Shown here: positions 1 to 6,664 of the stretch, piece by piece | How positions within the stretch are numbered: position 1 is the stretch's first letter | Layout: each line of letters opens with the position of its first letter | DNA from: an uncultured Propionibacteriaceae bacterium | Lineage (GTDB): Bacteria > Actinomycetota > Actinomycetes > Propionibacteriales > Propionibacteriaceae | Reading direction: 5' to 3' | DNA length: 8,525 bases | NCBI GenBank assembly: GCA_936941515.1 | Contig: CAKZJI010000206.1 | Location: 1-8,525, forward strand | Position numbers and translations under genes: made by a program | The notes under the pieces: model-generated | Seen by the model: the letters and a program-made list of their open reading frames with translations, nothing else | What the model was told of the DNA's origin: nothing | The model's database searches: none

Positions 1-4
1 CAGA

Positions 5-20
5 CCTGGAGGGTTATTCA
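5..20 (-). repeat. Inverted third copy of the short repeat R
   Basis: The plus strand reads CCTGGAGGGTTATTCA. Its reverse complement, TGAATAACCCTCCAGG, resembles the repeat cores at 74-88 and 736-751 (13 of 15 positions match in each comparison). It faces the copy at 67-88 with 53 nt between the cores, so the two could pair as a long-loop stem. It lacks the GCAGCTG extension shared by the other two copies. It may be part of a dispersed intergenic repeat, but it is short and chance cannot be excluded. Confidence 0.4.
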
Positions 21-66
21 GGGGGGATCAGAAACAGCGAAACCCCTTGTCGGAGCCCAGTTGTCG

Positions 67-88
67 GCAGCTGTGAATAAGCCTCCTG
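67..88 (+). repeat. Repeat R, left direct copy (after the membrane-protein gene)
   Basis: This 22-nt sequence, GCAGCTGTGAATAAGCCTCC plus two bases, matches 729-750 at 20 of 22 positions in the same orientation. It begins 1 nt after the stop codon of the minus-strand gene ending at 90. The other copy begins 3 nt after the stop of nnrD. Together they bracket the membrane-protein/TetR-remnant module. That arrangement fits a target duplication or recombination between dispersed repeats, which is inference. Confidence 0.6.
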
Positions 89-89
89 C

Positions 90-527
90 TTAGCGGCTCT
101 CTATTCTGGTTTTTTTGGATACGAGGTGGGGCGCAATGAGAAGGAAGCCGTAAGCGAACAAGAGAAGGAAAGCGACGGGGCCTTGTTGATTCTCGGAGAG
201 GAACGGGTAGCGTGCCACGGCCACGGCATAGACCACGGCATCAAGAAGCAGCCCGGTCGCAGCAGTCACGGTACCGAACAACAGACGCAAGGTGATCGAA
301 TCATTCCGCGTACGTCGGTAGAGCAGATAGGTGACCACAGCCAGGCCGAGCGCAAGCGCAGCGAAGCCGACGATGAGGAGCACGCCGCCCCATGACCCGG
401 CCTCGGGTATGAGCACCGAACCGAGTGTCGCGAGTAGCCCGGTAGCGACAACCCAAATCGTCGCTCCATATCTAATAGCGCTCAGGACATCGCGACGGTT
501 CAGGACAGTCTGTGTCGTGCTAGTCAT
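90..527 (-). CDS. Small four-helix membrane protein, DUF5367-like
   Basis: This 145-residue protein is dominated by hydrophobic stretches at about residues 21-41, 46-70, 80-106 and 117-135. It therefore has four likely transmembrane helices, with basic segments (RRTR at 71-74, KKTR near the end) in the connecting and terminal parts. It has no signal peptidase motif and no recognisable catalytic motif. Length, helix count and position beside a TetR-type gene resemble DUF5367 membrane proteins, a family of unknown function; that assignment is from memory. The ATG start at 527 is preceded by a TAATAT box six bases upstream, and GGGGG directly before the ATG is too close to be a normal ribosome site. 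A hand count over 121-360 gives about 60% GC, below a nadE sample of about 67%, which hints at separate ancestry. The divergent regulator is truncated, so expression may be unregulated. Confidence 0.75.
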   Translation of the reverse strand: MTSTTQTVLNRRDVLSAIRYGATIWVVATGLLATLGSVLIPEAGSWGGVLLIVGFAALALGLAVVTYLLYRRTRNDSITLRLLFGTVTAATGLLLDAVVYAVAVARYPFLSENQQGPVAFLLLFAYGFLLIAPHLVSKKTRIESR

Positions 528-566
528 ACCCCCATATTACTGAAACACCTGCGGTGATAATAGATC
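528..566. promoter_or_regulatory. Divergent promoter with candidate TetR operator
   Basis: This 39-bp gap separates the two divergent start codons. On the minus strand TAATAT (539-534) lies 6 nt before the membrane-protein ATG. On the plus strand GATAAT (556-561) lies 5 nt before the regulator-remnant ATG. Between them CACCTGCGGTG (546-556) is a palindrome with 4-bp arms and a 3-bp centre, flanked by TATTA (535-539) and TAATA (558-562) at unequal distances. A divergent TetR gene commonly represses its neighbour from such a site. No convincing -35 hexamers are visible. Confidence 0.45.
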
Positions 567-713
567 ATGGCGCGACCGAAAAACCCTGAGCGCACCGCAG
601 ACCTCCTCACAGCCGCAGCCGAGGTGGGGTACAGCAGCAGAGCATTGCCGGAACCACCCCACACCACCCACACGAAGCGTTTTGAATGCATCCTTGCTGC
701 TTCCACCACTTGA
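567..713 (+). pseudogene. Truncated TetR-family regulator remnant
   Basis: The reading frame opens with MARPKNPERTADLL and continues TAAAEV. This is the typical start of a TetR-family repressor, where helix 1 of the DNA-binding domain begins. After about residue 20 the family pattern stops: no helix-turn-helix follows, the next residues (GYSSRALPEPP and onward) look unrelated, and a TGA ends the frame at 48 codons. Full TetR proteins are about 190-220 residues, so the recognition helix and the whole ligand-binding domain are missing. I found no continuation in the other plus-strand frames before nnrD. The divergent placement against the membrane-protein gene is the usual TetR/target layout. 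The short match makes the family call reasonable but not certain; a small unrelated ORF is the alternative. Confidence 0.55.
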
Positions 714-728
714 CACTGCCGGGTGTTA

Positions 729-750
729 GCAGCTGTGAATGAGCCTCCAG
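729..750 (+). repeat. Repeat R, right direct copy (after nnrD)
   Basis: The sequence begins GCAGCTGTGAATGAGCCTCC and matches 67-88 with two mismatches over 22 nt. Read on the minus strand it starts 3 nt after the nnrD stop codon. The two direct copies are 662 bp apart and enclose the membrane-protein gene and the TetR remnant. It might also form part of the nnrD 3' untranslated region, but I see no good terminator hairpin built from it. Confidence 0.6.
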
Positions 751-753
751 GGT

Positions 754-1575
754 TCACAGGAGGGTATTTCGGAGTCGGTCAGGTTGTATGGTCTGCGCCA
801 GAACTTCGGGAAACCGCCGAGCCTGGACATCGGGCGTGTGCGGCCCCGGGAAAAGCGACGCCGTCAATGCCTGGAGGCTGGCTCCCAGCAGGCCTGCTCG
901 CCACGCAGGCAGGCCTGCCGCGAGAAGCGTGCCGCAGGCCCCGGCCAGCACATCCCCCGAACCGGCCTGGGCGGTCCAGGCCGGCCCCGGGATCGCGAGT
1001 CGCACCTGCCCATCCGGGGTGGCCAGAGGCTGCATCGCGCCCTTCAGCAGCACCGCGCAGCCGAATGCACGAGCAGCCTCACGGGCTGCGGCGACAGGGT
1101 CTGCCTCCACCTCGGCCCGAGGCATGGACAGCATGCGGGCGAGTTCCCCAGCGTGGGGGGTCAGCAGCGACTCCGGAGGCAGGTGCGCCGGGAGCAGCTG
1201 CAGGGCATCCGCGTCGACCAGCAGGGGAACGCCCCGGCTCACAGCACCGGCCAGCCGCGCCTCGGCATCCGGGCGCTGCCCCCAGCCTGATCCGACCACC
1301 AGGGCTTGGACCCGACCAGGGACCAGAACGACGCTGGGGAACCTGCCCAGAATCAGGTCACGGGGCGCTGTGCCGAGGTATCGCACCATGCCGGGTCCGG
1401 CGCCCAGCGCCCCCGCGATGCTCAGCAACGCTGCCCCCGGGTAGTCCTCGGAGCCAGTGTCAATGCCAACCACACCGCGGGTGTACTTGTGGCTGGATGC
1501 GCCGGGCACCGGCCACCAGGCCGCGACGTCCCCGACGGTGATCTGCCTGGGCGGAGCCTCCGTCATGACCCACAC
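754..1575 (-). CDS. nnrD: ADP-dependent NAD(P)H-hydrate dehydratase (NnrD), stand-alone
   Basis: NnrD uses ADP to dehydrate the damaged S-form NADHX or NADPHX back to NADH or NADPH in the cytoplasm. The 273-residue protein has the ribokinase-like family marks: HKYTRGVVGI with DYPGAA at about residues 29-49, VDADALQLL (120-128), LTPHAGELARML (138-149), LLKGA (176-180), and the AGSGDVLAG nucleotide/catalytic motif (204-212), whose Asp is at 208. No N-terminal NnrE epimerase domain is present, because the frame opens only 26 nt after the glmS stop; the mycobacterial homologue is bifunctional and much longer. From memory, two spots differ from the family: KGA is followed by MQP rather than the usual TT-like residues, and the usual HG of helix HGxAG is QA. 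The start could be GTG at 1575 or ATG at 1566; neither has a strong ribosome site, and ATG is a good alternative. It is likely co-transcribed with glmS. Confidence 0.88.
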   Translation of the reverse strand: MWVMTEAPPRQITVGDVAAWWPVPGASSHKYTRGVVGIDTGSEDYPGAALLSIAGALGAGPGMVRYLGTAPRDLILGRFPSVVLVPGRVQALVVGSGWGQRPDAEARLAGAVSRGVPLLVDADALQLLPAHLPPESLLTPHAGELARMLSMPRAEVEADPVAAAREAARAFGCAVLLKGAMQPLATPDGQVRLAIPGPAWTAQAGSGDVLAGACGTLLAAGLPAWRAGLLGASLQALTASLFPGPHTPDVQARRFPEVLAQTIQPDRLRNTLL

Positions 1576-1601
1576 ACCACCATCAGCGGCCGCATTACGG
1601 G

Positions 1602-3431
1602 CTATTCGACGGTCACCGACTTGGCCAGGTTGCGGGGCTGGTCGACATCGTGGCCCCGCAGGGTGGCGACCTCGCAGGCGAACAGCTGCAGCGGCACGAT
1701 GGCTGGCAGCGGCTGCAGCAGCGTCGACACCTTGGGCAGTTCGATGAAGTGATCCGCATGGTCACGGGCGGCGTCGTCGTCGGCCTCAGCCAAGACGATG
1801 GTGCGCGCCCCGCGGGCCCTCACCTCGGCGATGTTGGCGATCACCTTGTCACGCAGCTGGTCACGGCTGTATGGCGGGACCACCACAAACACCGGCAGCC
1901 CCTTGCTGATCAGCGCAATCGGCCCATGCTTCAGCTCACCGGCGGCGAAGCCCTCGGCGTGGATGTAGGCCAGCTCCTTGAGCTTCAGCGCCCCCTCCAA
2001 GGCGACGGGATAGCCGACGTGGCGGCCGAGGAACAGGATGGACGGCTCGTCCTTCAGCTCCCCCGCGAGCTCCAGCACCGACTGCTGGGCGTCCAGGAGC
2101 CGCTGCAGCTCCTCAGGCATCCGCTCCAGCTCACTGAGCACCGCACCGATCTCGTCGGCGTACTTCATGCCGCGCACCTGCGCGAGGTAGAGCCCCAGCA
2201 GGTAGCAGGCGATCAGCTGGGTGGTGAATCCCTTCGTCGAGGCGACGCCGATCTCCGGCCCCGCGTGGGTGTAGATGACGGCGTCCGACTCCCGCGGGAT
2301 GGTGGCCCCGTTGGTGTTGCAGATGGCGACGACCTTTGCGTGCTGCTCGCGGGCGTGCCGGATGGCCATCAGGGTGTCGGCGGTCTCACCGGACTGGGAA
2401 ATGGTCACCACCAGGGTCATGGGGTCGATGATGGGGTCGCGGTAGCGGAACTCGCTGGCCAGGTCCACCTCGCAGGGGATGCGCGTCCAGTGCTCAATGG
2501 CATACTTGGCGACGAGCCCGGCGTAGAAGGCGGTACCGCAGGCCACGATGACGATCTTGTTGACGCGGCGCAGCTCCTCGGGACGGATGCGGATCTCGTC
2601 CAGGACAATCTCACCGCGCTCGTTGGTGCGGCCCAACAGCGTGTCTGCGACGGCCCTCGGCTGCTCGAAGATCTCCTTGCGCATGAACCAGTCGTAGCCT
2701 TGCTTCTGGGCTGCGCTCAGGTCCCAGTCGACGTGGAACTCGCGGGTGACTGCAGGGGTGCCGTCGAAATTCGTGACATTGACGCCGTCGCGAGTCAGCT
2801 CCACGATCTGATCCTGGCCCAGCTCGATGGCGTCGCGGGTGTGGGCGATGAAGGCCGCCACATCGGAGGCCAGGTAATATTCGCCCTCGCCGATGCCGAC
2901 CACGAGCGGGGAGTTGCGTCGCGCGGCGACGATCCGATCCGGCTCACCGGAGTCGACGGCAACCAGGGTGAAGGCCCCCTCAAGCCGCGCCACGACAGTC
3001 CGCATGGCGGCGACCAGGCTGGCGCCGTTTGCAACTTCGCGGTTCAGCAGGTGGGCTGCCACCTCGGTGTCGGTCTCAGACGCGAACTCCGCATCGATCT
3101 CCGCACGCAGCAGGGAATGGTTCTCAATGATGCCGTTGTGAACGACCGCGATGCGTCCCGCGACATGAGGATGGGAGTTCTCATCGGTGGGCGCACCGTG
3201 GGTGGCCCAGCGGGTATGTCCGATGGCGATACCCGACTCGGGCAGCGGGTTTGCCTCGATCTCGGCCGTCAGGTTCGCGATCTTCCCGGCCTTCTTGCGG
3301 TAGTCCAGCGCCCCGTCGGCGACGACCGCGATGCCGGCCGAGTCGTAGCCACGGTATTCAAGGCGACGCAGGCCCTCAATGACAATCTGCCGCCCATCGC
3401 GGCTTCCCAGGTATCCAACGATTCCACACAC
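1602..3431 (-). CDS. glmS: Glutamine–fructose-6-phosphate aminotransferase (isomerizing), GlmS
   Basis: GlmS converts fructose-6-phosphate and glutamine to glucosamine-6-phosphate and glutamate. This is the first step toward UDP-GlcNAc for peptidoglycan. The 609 residues match the family length. The N-terminal class II glutaminase domain (about 2-220) starts with MCGIVGYLG, whose Cys2 becomes the nucleophile after Met removal, and carries RGYDSAGI (27-34), HTRWATHG (72-79) and HNGIIENH (98-105). Two SIS sugar-isomerase domains follow (about 290-425 and 460-600), with ACGTAFYAG (297-305), SQSGETADT (345-353), STKGFTTQ (398-405), HAEGFAAGELKHGP (491-504) and the C-terminal DQPRNLAKSVTVE. The start is GTG at 3431, fixed by the need for Cys at position 2. 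No Shine-Dalgarno precedes it; TACAGT lies 8 nt upstream, suggesting a leaderless transcript. It is followed by nnrD after 26 nt and diverges from nadE. Confidence 0.97.
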   Translation of the reverse strand: MCGIVGYLGSRDGRQIVIEGLRRLEYRGYDSAGIAVVADGALDYRKKAGKIANLTAEIEANPLPESGIAIGHTRWATHGAPTDENSHPHVAGRIAVVHNGIIENHSLLRAEIDAEFASETDTEVAAHLLNREVANGASLVAAMRTVVARLEGAFTLVAVDSGEPDRIVAARRNSPLVVGIGEGEYYLASDVAAFIAHTRDAIELGQDQIVELTRDGVNVTNFDGTPAVTREFHVDWDLSAAQKQGYDWFMRKEIFEQPRAVADTLLGRTNERGEIVLDEIRIRPEELRRVNKIVIVACGTAFYAGLVAKYAIEHWTRIPCEVDLASEFRYRDPIIDPMTLVVTISQSGETADTLMAIRHAREQHAKVVAICNTNGATIPRESDAVIYTHAGPEIGVASTKGFTTQLIACYLLGLYLAQVRGMKYADEIGAVLSELERMPEELQRLLDAQQSVLELAGELKDEPSILFLGRHVGYPVALEGALKLKELAYIHAEGFAAGELKHGPIALISKGLPVFVVVPPYSRDQLRDKVIANIAEVRARGARTIVLAEADDDAARDHADHFIELPKVSTLLQPLPAIVPLQLFACEVATLRGHDVDQPRNLAKSVTVE

Positions 3432-3439
3432 GAGGAAGA

Positions 3440-3445
3440 ACTGTA
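3440..3445 (-). promoter_or_regulatory. Candidate glmS -10 box, leaderless spacing
   Basis: TACAGT on the minus strand fits TAnnnT and ends 8 nt before the GTG start of glmS. Transcription would begin at or very near the start codon. The intervening TCTTCCTC is pyrimidine-rich, with no Shine-Dalgarno. No clear -35 is seen at 17-18 nt; a tandem repeat occupies the upstream region. Confidence 0.45.
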
Positions 3446-3456
3446 CAGCACACCCA

Positions 3457-3479
3457 AATCAAAATGCACAATCAAAATG
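3457..3479. repeat. Exact tandem repeat in the glmS/nadE divergent region
   Basis: AATCAAAATG occurs at 3457-3466 and again at 3470-3479, separated by CAC, giving a 13-bp period. The second copy also forms an inverted pair, AATCA (3470-3474) with TGATT (3482-3486). This AT-rich patch stands out in a GC-rich genome and lies just upstream of the candidate glmS -10. A regulator-binding site for glmS, nadE or both is plausible, but no known regulator consensus is recognised. Confidence 0.45.
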
Positions 3480-3550
3480 AGTGATTCTTGACTAAAGCCC
3501 CTCCCCCACTCATCCACAGCTTCGAGGAGGGTGAAATTCCCTGCTGACAG

Positions 3551-3556
3551 TACGCT
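3551..3556 (+). promoter_or_regulatory. Candidate nadE -10 box, leaderless spacing
   Basis: TACGCT fits TAnnnT and ends 8 nt before the nadE ATG at 3565. The same hexamer lies upstream of coaA. The gap ATTGCCCC contains no ribosome-binding sequence, so the mRNA probably starts at the ATG. GGAGG upstream (within 3521-3530) is too far away to serve this ATG. Confidence 0.5.
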
Positions 3557-3564
3557 ATTGCCCC

Positions 3565-5628
3565 ATGGACTTCTACAACCTCTACGAGCAGGGCTTCGCG
3601 CGCGTCGCGGCGGTGACCCTGCCCGTGGCGGACTTCGACCCCACAACCAACGCCGAGCGCACACTGGAGGTTGCCCGCACAGCCCACGCCCGCGGCATCG
3701 CCGTGGCGGTCTACCCGGAATTGGGGATCAGCGGCTATGCCATTGACGACCTGCTGCTGACCGACTCCCTGCTCGACGCCGTGACCGATGCCGTCGCCGG
3801 AATCATCCGCGGCACCGCCGAGTTGCGCCCAGTGATCGTGGTCGGCGCACCCGTGCTGATCGGGAACCGACTGTGCAACTGCGCTGTCGTCATCCACCGC
3901 GGCCGAGCTCTGGGAATCGTCCCGAAATCCCATCTGCCGAACTACCGGGAGTTCTACGAGAAACGACACTTCGCAGCCGGCACCGGTGATCTGCCGGATG
4001 CCGTGACGATCCCGTCATGGGCTGACGGGCCCATCCCGGTTGGGGCGAATCTGATCTTCGAGGCGACGGATATCCCGGGTCTGCGGCTGCACGCCGAGAT
4101 CTGCGAGGACCTGTGGGTGCCCGTCCCACCCAGCCACCTGGCTGCCTTGGCTGGGGCCACGGTGCTGCTCAACCTGTCGGCCTCCCCCATCACGATCGCA
4201 AAGGCCGCCGAGCGTCGAGCCCTGGCTGAGGCGGCCTCGGCTCGCTGCCTGGCCGCCTACGTGTACGCGGCCGCGATGTTCGGGGAGTCCACCACCGACC
4301 TGTCCTGGGATGGGCAGACGATGATCCATGAGCTTGGATCCCTCCTCGCCGAGGGTGAGCGCTTCCCCGTGGAAGCCCAGCTGACCGTCGCCGACGTCGA
4401 TCTGGACCGCATCCGGCAGGAGAGGCTCCGCCAAGGCTCCTTCGACGACAACCGCCTCGGGATTGAGCCGCCCCCGCACCGCAGCATCGCCTTCACGCTC
4501 GGACCTTCGCAGGGAGACCTCGGATTGGAGCGGCCCCTGGACCGCTTCCCATTCGTGCCGAACGACCCCGACCGGCTGGAGCTGGACTGCTTCGAGGGAT
4601 ACAACATCCAGGTCTCAGGTCTGGAGCGCCGGATGCTGGCCATCAGCGGCGGCAACCCACACCGAGCACCCAAGCTGTGCATCGGCGTCTCAGGAGGCCT
4701 CGACTCCACACACGCTCTCATCGTGGCCGCAAAGGCCTGCGACAGGCTGAAACTGCCACGCACCCACATCTTGGCCTGGACCATGCCCGGGTTTGCCACC
4801 ACCGAACACACCCGCAGCAACGCTCAGGCCCTGGCCGAGGCGCTGGGCGTGACCTTCGACACCGTCGACATCCGCCCGATGGCGAGGCAGATGCTGGAGG
4901 ACCTGGGCCACCCCTACGCAGAAGGCAAGGACCTCTACGACATCACCTTCGAGAACGTGCAGGCGGGGGTGCGCTACGACTTCCTGTTCCGCGCCGCCAA
5001 CCACCACGGCGGCATCGTCGTGGGAACCGGCGACCTGTCAGAGCTGGCGCTGGGCTGGTGCACCTTCGGCGTCGGCGACCACATGAGCCACTACAACGTC
5101 AACGCCGGCGTGCCGAAGACCCTCATCCAGCACCTGATCAGGTGGGTGGCCAACTCCGGCCAGTTCGACGCGGAGGTCAACCGGGTTCTCACCTCAGTGC
5201 TGGAGACGGAGATCACCCCGGAGTTGATCCCGACGCGCCCCGGTGAGGTCCCCCAGTCGACCGAGGCCAGCATCGGCCCCTACGAGCTGCAGGACTTCAC
5301 CCTGCACCATCTGCTGCGCCACGGTCTGCGCCCCCGGAAGATCGCCTTCCTGGCCCACCACGCCTGGCGGGATGCCACCGTCGGCAACTGGCCTGCCGGG
5401 CTGCCGGACGACAAACGCCACAGCTATGACCTGGCGACGATCCGGCATTGGCTGGAGGTGTTCGTGCGCCGGTTCGCGACGAATCAGTTCAAGCGCAGCA
5501 CCCTGCCGAACGGCCCCAAAGTGGTTCCCGGCGGCTCGCTATCCCCACGCGGTGACTGGAGAATGCCCGCCGATGTCAGCGCCCGGGTCTGGCTGGACGA
5601 GATCAAACGCGACGTTCCAGAGGGCTGA
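3565..5628 (+). CDS. nadE: Glutamine-dependent NAD+ synthetase
   Basis: The enzyme amidates nicotinic acid adenine dinucleotide to NAD+ using ATP and ammonia released from glutamine, the last step of NAD synthesis. At 687 residues it has the two-domain actinobacterial form; the M. tuberculosis enzyme is about 680 residues and octameric. The N-terminal nitrilase-type glutaminase domain (about 12-300) shows the full triad: Glu52 in YPELGISGY, Lys121 in [15 protein letters not shown], and Cys180 in [11 protein letters not shown] linker leads to the C-terminal synthetase domain, which has the ATP pyrophosphatase loop GVSGGLDST (374-382), then [12 protein letters not shown] and the [16 protein letters not shown] segment. 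ATG at 3565 matches the usual MDFYNLYxxGFxRVA start of the family. It diverges from glmS across 133 bp and is followed 82 bp later by coaA, which has its own candidate promoter, so read-through is possible but not required. Because it uses glutamine it needs no external ammonia. Confidence 0.97.
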   Translation: MDFYNLYEQGFARVAAVTLPVADFDPTTNAERTLEVARTAHARGIAVAVYPELGISGYAIDDLLLTDSLLDAVTDAVAGIIRGTAELRPVIVVGAPVLIGNRLCNCAVVIHRGRALGIVPKSHLPNYREFYEKRHFAAGTGDLPDAVTIPSWADGPIPVGANLIFEATDIPGLRLHAEICEDLWVPVPPSHLAALAGATVLLNLSASPITIAKAAERRALAEAASARCLAAYVYAAAMFGESTTDLSWDGQTMIHELGSLLAEGERFPVEAQLTVADVDLDRIRQERLRQGSFDDNRLGIEPPPHRSIAFTLGPSQGDLGLERPLDRFPFVPNDPDRLELDCFEGYNIQVSGLERRMLAISGGNPHRAPKLCIGVSGGLDSTHALIVAAKACDRLKLPRTHILAWTMPGFATTEHTRSNAQALAEALGVTFDTVDIRPMARQMLEDLGHPYAEGKDLYDITFENVQAGVRYDFLFRAANHHGGIVVGTGDLSELALGWCTFGVGDHMSHYNVNAGVPKTLIQHLIRWVANSGQFDAEVNRVLTSVLETEITPELIPTRPGEVPQSTEASIGPYELQDFTLHHLLRHGLRPRKIAFLAHHAWRDATVGNWPAGLPDDKRHSYDLATIRHWLEVFVRRFATNQFKRSTLPNGPKVVPGGSLSPRGDWRMPADVSARVWLDEIKRDVPEG

Positions 5629-5668
5629 AACCGTTGTCACAGCCGGTTGGTCGTCAACTTAGCGACAC

Positions 5669-5677
5669 TGGTACGCT
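5669..5677 (+). promoter_or_regulatory. Candidate extended -10 promoter of coaA
   Basis: TGGTACGCT combines an extended -10 TGn with TACGCT, the same hexamer as at nadE. A start of transcription near 5684 would give a leader of roughly 25-28 nt. TTGGTC (5647-5652) is a weak -35 candidate at 19-bp spacing. Confidence 0.45.
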
Positions 5678-5698
5678 TTCTCCGTTCCGCCAACAGTA

Positions 5699-5703
5699 CG
5701 GAG
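5699..5703 (+). promoter_or_regulatory. Ribosome-binding site of coaA
   Basis: CGGAG ends 7 nt before the GTG at 5711. It supports GTG as the true start and contrasts with glmS, nadE and glmM, which lack such a site. Confidence 0.6.
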
Positions 5704-5710
5704 TTCAGAA

Positions 5711-6646
5711 GTGTCCCGACCGTATGTCGTGTTACGCCGAGATGCCTGGGCGTCGCTGGCAAACAGCACCCAGATCGACCTCGACGAGGACACCCTGGGG
5801 AGGCTGCGGGGCCTCGGAGATCCCACCTCCGCCGAGGACGTCGCCGAGATCTACCGGCCGCTGACGCAGCTGCTGCACCTCTACATGGCCAACACCGGCA
5901 GGCTGTGCGACGACTCCAACCGGTTTCTGCAACTGAAAGTGCGCCGCACACCATTCGTGATCGGCGTGGCAGGCTCCGTCGCCGTCGGGAAGTCGACAAC
6001 GGCCAGGCTGTTGCAAGAGCTACTGCGCCGCTCCCCCGGCAGCCCGAAGGTAGATCTGGTGACCACGGACGGCTTCCTGCTGCCGAACGCCGAGCTGGAA
6101 CGTCGCGGGCTGCTGGATCGCAAGGGGTTCCCCGAGTCCTATGATCGACGCGCTCTGCTGCAGTTCGTGATTGACGTCAAGTCCGGGGAGCCCCGCGTAG
6201 TCGTCCCCGTCTACAGCCACACGATCTACGACATCGAGTCGGACAGGGAGCTGGTGATCGAGAACCCCGACATCCTGATCGTCGAGGGACTCAACGTGCT
6301 ACAGCCTGCCCGGGTTGATGCTCAAGGTCGCCACTCGGGCGCCGCCGTGAGCGATTTCTTCGACTTCTCCGTCTACGTGGACGCCTCCGAAGATGACATC
6401 AAACGCTGGTTCCTGGACCGCTTCATGGTGCTGCGTGACACGGCTTTCCACGACCCGAACAGCTACTTCAAGCGCTTCACGCAGTTGAGCCGGGCCGAGG
6501 CCCTCCAGTTCGGCGCACACGTCTGGGACACCATCAACGGCCCCAACCTGCGGGAGAACATCGCAACGACCCGCGACCGGGCCACCGCGATTCTCACCAA
6601 GGGTCCCGATCACAGTGTCTCCACCATCGCCATCCGCAAGGTGTAA
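5711..6646 (+). CDS. coaA: Type I pantothenate kinase, CoaA
   Basis: CoaA phosphorylates pantothenate with ATP, the committed and usually CoA-feedback-inhibited step of coenzyme A synthesis in the cytoplasm. The 311 residues equal the usual length of the bacterial type I enzyme (312 in M. tuberculosis). The P-loop is GVAGSVAVGKSTTAR (85-99), with Lys94 contacting phosphate. It is followed by the family motifs LVTTDGFLLPNAEL, RKGFPESYD, the PVYSHTIYDI segment, ILIVEGLNVLQ, and the FLDRFMVLRDTAFHDPNSYF region, which in relatives contributes to the pantothenate and CoA sites. The C-terminus includes WDTINGPNLRENI. The GTG start has a well-spaced CGGAG, and the protein begins SRPYVVLRRDAWASL, as in homologues. 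It lies 82 bp after nadE in the same direction and converges on glmM, sharing a hairpin terminator. Confidence 0.97.
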   Translation: MSRPYVVLRRDAWASLANSTQIDLDEDTLGRLRGLGDPTSAEDVAEIYRPLTQLLHLYMANTGRLCDDSNRFLQLKVRRTPFVIGVAGSVAVGKSTTARLLQELLRRSPGSPKVDLVTTDGFLLPNAELERRGLLDRKGFPESYDRRALLQFVIDVKSGEPRVVVPVYSHTIYDIESDRELVIENPDILIVEGLNVLQPARVDAQGRHSGAAVSDFFDFSVYVDASEDDIKRWFLDRFMVLRDTAFHDPNSYFKRFTQLSRAEALQFGAHVWDTINGPNLRENIATTRDRATAILTKGPDHSVSTIAIRKV

Positions 6647-6664
6647 GGCCCCACCCGGCAGGAC

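Noticed and set aside
72..80. TTATTCACA on the minus strand, which fits a DnaA-box consensus (TTWTNCACA)
   Set aside because: It is a single site inside the 22-nt repeat; the other direct copy has TCATTCACA and the inverted copy lacks CACA. No cluster of boxes, dnaA or dnaN is present, so an origin is not supported.
862..880. CCTGGAGGCT inside nnrD, resembling the repeat core
   Set aside because: The match is about 10 nt and does not continue into TTATTCA. It lies in coding sequence, so chance is the simpler explanation.
723..1541. Plus-strand frames of 183-272 codons opposite nnrD
   Set aside because: They are rich in Pro, Arg, Ala and Gly and have no recognisable domain. nnrD on the minus strand has the family motifs.
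1650..3491. 613-codon open frame on the plus strand opposite glmS
   Set aside because: It mirrors glmS in a GC-rich genome where antisense frames rarely meet stops. Its composition is repetitive in Leu, Val, Gly, Asp and Gln without family motifs, while glmS on the other strand has every catalytic residue.
3432..3564. glmS-type ribozyme or riboswitch in the glmS leader
   Set aside because: The candidate promoter lies 8 nt before the start codon and the whole divergent gap is 133 bp. No ribozyme core is seen, and this class is known mainly from Firmicutes.
3531..3746. GTG frame just after GAGGAGG upstream of nadE
   Set aside because: The SD-like sequence abuts the GTG with no spacing, and the frame overlaps nadE out of frame with low-complexity Arg/Gly/Pro content.
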